A model generated the notes under the pieces. That model saw only the letters and a program-made list of their open reading frames with translations. It had not been told where the DNA came from and made no database searches. A stretch of DNA of 34,472 nucleotides from Streptomyces sp. SID14436. Its GTDB lineage: Bacteria; Actinomycetota; Actinomycetes; Streptomycetales; Streptomycetaceae. A program made the translations under genes and the position numbers. The stretch covers positions 1 through 34,472 of the forward strand of contig NZ_JAAGMD010000138.1 in NCBI RefSeq assembly GCF_010548465.1, in the 5' to 3' direction. The number at the start of each line of letters is the position of its first letter. Position 1 is the first letter of the stretch. This document shows positions 31,773-34,472 of the stretch, one piece after another.

Positions 31773-31792
31773 CCGGGCGTTCGACTGACCGG
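31761..31792 (+). repeat. 16-base tandem duplication across the toxin stop codon
   Basis: The 16-mer GCGTTCGACTGACCGG occurs twice without a gap (31761-31776, 31777-31792). The first copy contains the toxin stop codon (31770-31772). The unit is not a multiple of three, and the second copy is non-coding. It marks a duplication right at the 3' end of the toxin tip. Confidence 0.9.
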
Positions 31793-31856
31793 GCGGGGCG
31801 CGGCGCGCGACCTAAGGTGGGACGGTCCGGTCCGGAGGAGAAGGGGACGGCAGGGT

Positions 31857-32648
31857 ATGCGACGCGTGGTGCGGGGCTTCTGGGGCCCACGGCAGGAGTC
31901 CGCGGAGGAACTCGCCGCACGGTGGTGCACGACCCTGGAACACCTCGCCCGGCTCCTCCCCACCGCGGGAGCAGCAGTGCCCGCAAGCGACACGGCACCC
32001 GGAGCCCCGGCGGGCGGTGGCCCGTTGACCATCTGGCGGACCGTGCCCGCGTCCGGCCGCCCCGCCGACGTCCTGCGCCTGCCCCACCCGGACCGGGCGG
32101 CTCCCGGCGAGGAGTTCCGGGAGTCCCTGCTCCGTGCGGTGCGCTCCGCGCAGGAGGACGACGGGTGGTCGGCGGCCGACGGCACCTCGCTCCGTCTGCT
32201 GGCGGACACGTCCGACGGCCGGCGGGTCGAGGTCGCCGGGCTGGCGGGCGGCACGCCCGAGTTCCTGCTCCAGTCGCTGGTGGCCACCTTCGTGGTGCCG
32301 GACGACGAGCCGCTGCCCGGCGCCGGACTCCTCGCCGCGGTCGCCGAGGCGTGGGACCCGGACTACGGGGACGTGGGCGACCGGGCCGTGACGGCCGCCC
32401 TGAAGAAGGAGGCGGGCTTCAGAACCGGCACGCCGTCCGTGGGCCCGGTGGCCTACCTCTCCCCGGGGCGCGCGGCCCTGGTGCCCGAGGAGTGGGCGGC
32501 GCGGGGCAGGCGGCTGCCCGGCGGCGGGCTGCTGCTGGAGCTGGCCGACCCCGGGGACACCGCCGAAGTGGTCCGGGCCCACCGGGCGTTGAAGGACGCC
32601 GGCGCCCTGGAACCGCTGCCCCGCCCGATGGACAGGCCCGCCCTGTGA
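31857..32648 (+). CDS. Imm52-like immunity protein
   Basis: 263 residues, cytoplasmic (no signal peptide or membrane segment). It opens MRRVVRGFWGPRQESAEELAAR, like Imm52 immunity proteins, which begin with a YWGxRxESAEECAxR-type stretch and accompany Tox-REase-5 toxins in polymorphic toxin systems. The rest is alpha/beta and acidic (FRESLLRAVRSAQEDD, LLQSLVATFVVPDDEP). Family assignment rests on this N-terminal pattern and the gene position, 84 bases after the toxin. GGAGAAGGGG lies upstream of the ATG. A TAAGGT hexamer (31813-31818) could provide separate immunity transcription. The expected role is to bind and block the toxin nuclease in the producing cell. Confidence 0.75.
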   Translation: MRRVVRGFWGPRQESAEELAARWCTTLEHLARLLPTAGAAVPASDTAPGAPAGGGPLTIWRTVPASGRPADVLRLPHPDRAAPGEEFRESLLRAVRSAQEDDGWSAADGTSLRLLADTSDGRRVEVAGLAGGTPEFLLQSLVATFVVPDDEPLPGAGLLAAVAEAWDPDYGDVGDRAVTAALKKEAGFRTGTPSVGPVAYLSPGRAALVPEEWAARGRRLPGGGLLLELADPGDTAEVVRAHRALKDAGALEPLPRPMDRPAL

Positions 32649-33172
32649 CGGCGCGCCGGGGCGAGCCCTTCGACCCCGACCGGGCCCGGGCCGAGCTGGA
32701 GACCCGGCTGACCGGACCGCTCCCCGCGTCCGGACCGGCGGTCGCGGAGGGCGAGCCGGTCACGGGGGAGTGGACGGCGACCCGCGGCGAGGGCTTCCTG
32801 ATCGTCCCGCTCTGGGAGGGCGACTCCCTCACGGGCGTGTACGGGCCGGAGTGGAACGCCGCGGAGGAGGCGGCCGAGGCCCGCCTGCGGTCCCTGGTCG
32901 CGCGCCTGGACGCCCGCTGGGGCGCGCACCGGAGAGTGAGCATGCGCGTCCCGCTGCTCCGGCCGGACGCGCCCCTCCCGGAGCTGCTGCGGGCCCTGGC
33001 CGCCCTGGACTGCTACGGCGACCTGACGGTCTGGGGCCCGGTCCCTGTGCCGCCGCCGGCCGGCCCCCGCTGGGCCGCGGTCTCCCTCAACCAGTCGGAC
33101 GCGGACGCCCCGATGATCCTGGTGGGCGTGGTCAGCGACCGTCCGGTGACGGAGCCGGAGGAGCGGGACTGA
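32645..33172 (+). CDS. Small hypothetical protein of the toxin-immunity cassette
   Basis: 175 residues, soluble, rich in Glu, Ala and Arg. The first half has GEWTATRGEGFLIVPLWEGDS and an amphipathic helix; the second half contains VSMRVPLLRPDAPLPELLRALA, DLTVWGPVPV and AAVSLNQSDADAPMILVGVV. I do not recognise the family. The GTG start overlaps the Imm52-like stop (GTGA), so the two are translated in fixed ratio. Size, solubility and coupling suggest a second immunity or chaperone-like protein for the same toxin, or an orphan immunity gene for a related toxin. Confidence 0.75.
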   Translation: MTARRGEPFDPDRARAELETRLTGPLPASGPAVAEGEPVTGEWTATRGEGFLIVPLWEGDSLTGVYGPEWNAAEEAAEARLRSLVARLDARWGAHRRVSMRVPLLRPDAPLPELLRALAALDCYGDLTVWGPVPVPPPAGPRWAAVSLNQSDADAPMILVGVVSDRPVTEPEERD

Positions 33173-33212
33173 CCTCCCGCCCCCACCTCCCGCCCCACCT
33201 CTTGCCTCCCCC

Positions 33213-33599
33213 TCAGGGCCCGGCCGGAGGCAGCACCACGGCCACACGCGCCCCCACCCGCAGCCCCCACCGCTCCATGGCCCCGGCCTCCGCCTCCAGT
33301 ACGTGCCGGGCCCGCAGCCGGGGCCGCCCCAGCCGACCGGGCGGCATGGTGCGCACGGCGACGACGCGCAGCCTCCGGTCGAGATAGGCGACGTCGATGG
33401 GCATGCGCATCCGGAAGGTGTGCACGCTCCCGGCGGGGGACAGCAGCATTGCGCCGTCCACCGCGTCCCGCCCCAGCAGGCCCCGCGTGCGCGCCCGGTA
33501 GGAGCACGCCAGCTCCAGCGGCACCCGAAGCACCCCGCCGCCGTCCTCGTCCCGCCGCCGGACCTCCAGTTCGCCCCGCCCGTCCCTCCAACGCCCCAC
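33213..33599 (-). CDS. DUF192 family protein
   Basis: 128 residues matching the DUF192 pattern: ELACSYRARTRGLLGRD, AMLLSPAGSVHTFRMRMPIDVAYLD, VVAVRTMPPGRLGRPRL, AGAMERWGLRVGARVAV. The family is a small beta-barrel of unknown function often near secretion or pilus genes. This copy has no signal peptide, so it is probably cytoplasmic. The GTG at 33599 is chosen from the family start and a GGAGAGG about 10 bases upstream. The frame stays open further upstream but without family similarity. Confidence 0.83.
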   Translation of the reverse strand: MGRWRDGRGELEVRRRDEDGGGVLRVPLELACSYRARTRGLLGRDAVDGAMLLSPAGSVHTFRMRMPIDVAYLDRRLRVVAVRTMPPGRLGRPRLRARHVLEAEAGAMERWGLRVGARVAVVLPPAGP

Positions 33600-33668
33600 C
33601 CTGCCGCCCCTCTCCGCGTTCGTCCGTCCCGGCGGTCGCTGTCCGGGCTGCCACTCTGCCGAAACGGC

Positions 33669-33690
33669 GCGGCCCGCGTGGGCGGGCCGC
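33669..33690. other. Hairpin in the divergent DUF192/LLM region
   Basis: GCGGCCCGC (33669-33677) and GCGGGCCGC (33682-33690) form a perfect nine-base stem with a four-base loop between two divergent genes. It could be a regulator site or part of the LLM gene leader. I cannot tell which. Confidence 0.4.
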
Positions 33691-33735
33691 GGAAACCCGT
33701 TTGCCGGTGTCTCCCGGTCCGGGTAGGAACGGCCC

Positions 33736-34472
33736 ATGACGACACTCGGCGCGGTGCTCCGCCCCCAGCTGGCCCCCGAAGGCCTCCGGTCCGTCGCCCG
33801 GGCCGCCGACGACGCCGGGCTCGGCGAACTGTGGCTGTGGGAGGACTGCTTCCGGGAGGGCGGCCTCACCAGCGCCGCCGCCGTCCTCGCGTGGACGGAG
33901 CGGGTGCGGGTCGGTGTCGGGCTGCTCCCGGTGCCGCTGCGGAACGTGGCGCTCACCGCGATGGAGGCCGCCACCCTGCACCGGATGTTCCCCGGGCGGG
34001 TGACCCTCGGCGTCGGCCACGGGGTGCAGGACTGGATGGGGCAGGTCGGGGCGCGGCCCGAGTCGCCGCTGACGCTGCTCCGCGAGCATCTCCTCGCCCT
34101 GCGCGCCCTGTTGCGCGGCGAGCGGGTGACGACCAGCGGGCGGTACGTCCGGCTCGACGACGTTGCCCTGGACTGGCCGCCGGCGCCCGAGGACGCCGTC
34201 GTCCTCGCCGGCGGCACCGGGCCCCGCACCGTCCGGCTCACCGGGGAGGCCGCCGACGGCACCATCCTCACCGCGAACACCTCCGCCGAGGGGGTGCGCC
34301 GGGCCCGCCGTCTCGTCGACGAGGGGCGCGCGGAGGCCGGGCGCCGGGCCGAGCCGCACCGGCTGGTCGTCTACCTGCTCGCCGCCACCGGCCCCGGTGC
34401 CGCCGAGCGGGTGCGCGCCGAACTGGACGCCGAGGGGGCGGCGCCCGACGCGGACCTCGGTGCCGCCGGGGA
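33736..34472 (+). CDS. LLM-class flavin-dependent oxidoreductase, partial (C-terminus beyond window)
   Basis: The visible 245 residues form most of a luciferase-like barrel: MTTLGAVLRPQLAPEGLRSVA, LGELWLWEDCF, VRVGVGLLPVPLRNVALTAMEAATL in parts, FPGRVTLGVGHGVQDWMGQVGARPESP, LREHLLALRALLRGERVTTSGRYV and VVLAGGTGPRTVRLTGEAADG. Such enzymes use reduced F420 or FMN to oxidise or reduce varied substrates in the cytoplasm. The substrate is not predictable here. The ATG follows AGGAAC by about seven bases. The frame is open to the window edge. Confidence 0.92.
   Translation, partial: MTTLGAVLRPQLAPEGLRSVARAADDAGLGELWLWEDCFREGGLTSAAAVLAWTERVRVGVGLLPVPLRNVALTAMEAATLHRMFPGRVTLGVGHGVQDWMGQVGARPESPLTLLREHLLALRALLRGERVTTSGRYVRLDDVALDWPPAPEDAVVLAGGTGPRTVRLTGEAADGTILTANTSAEGVRRARRLVDEGRAEAGRRAEPHRLVVYLLAATGPGAAERVRAELDAEGAAPDADLGAAG

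Noticed and set aside
1-34472. tRNA, rRNA, CRISPR or insertion-sequence features
   Set aside because: No cloverleaf-like tRNA, no rRNA sequence, no repeat-spacer array and no transposase-like protein was seen on either strand.

Overview
The window is chromosomal DNA of a Streptomyces or close relative. Support: very high GC with strong third-position GC bias, frequent GTG starts, GGAGG-type ribosome sites, a DasR-type dre site next to a chitinase, CsoR boxes at copA, and only two in-frame TTA codons. I see no rRNA, tRNA, CRISPR array or insertion sequence.

Left part (1-10700): a partial conserved hypothetical gene, an AlaA-type aminotransferase and a secreted trypsin-like protease come first. 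Next is a divergent catabolic locus. Leftwards are a PLP-dependent D-serine-dehydratase-like enzyme and an N-acyl-D-amino-acid deacylase-like amidohydrolase. Rightwards are a 2-keto-3-deoxygluconate-type kinase, an IclR regulator, RidA and a GntP gluconate-type permease. Together these fit uptake, deacylation, deamination and phosphorylation of an N-acylated amino sugar acid such as N-acetyl-D-glucosaminate, feeding the 2-keto-3-deoxygluconate route. The substrate is inferred. A protein with a tandem-repeat tail closes this part.

Middle part (10700-17600): copA with two CsoR operators, a secreted M14 zinc carboxypeptidase, a deletion-fused ECF sigma pseudogene, a short gene remnant, and a secreted CBM-FnIII-GH18 chitinase with a dre site upstream.

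Right part (17600-33200): a TAD/Flp pilus locus (zinc-ribbon protein, CpaB/SAF, TadZ, two TadE-like pseudopilins, TadA ATPase, TadB, TadC, sensor kinase, LuxR-type regulator, Flp pilin, TadG-like protein, lipoprotein, OmpA-domain protein). The most notable gene follows directly: a 782-residue protein with four membrane segments, a complete Flp prepilin cleavage motif and N-helix, a pretoxin region, and a C-terminal Tox-REase-5-type PD-(D/E)xK nuclease toxin. An Imm52-like gene and a further small gene follow. The flp gene and the pilin-toxin gene have nearly the same upstream architecture, a TTTGGGCCC-containing element 40-41 bases before a TACGYT hexamer. This suggests a TAD machine that assembles or exports a pilin-headed toxin, which I regard as the candidate undescribed system. 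TTA codons in the first TAD gene and in the TadG-like gene suggest bldA-dependent developmental timing.

Right edge: a DUF192 gene and, divergently, a partial LLM-class flavin oxidoreductase.
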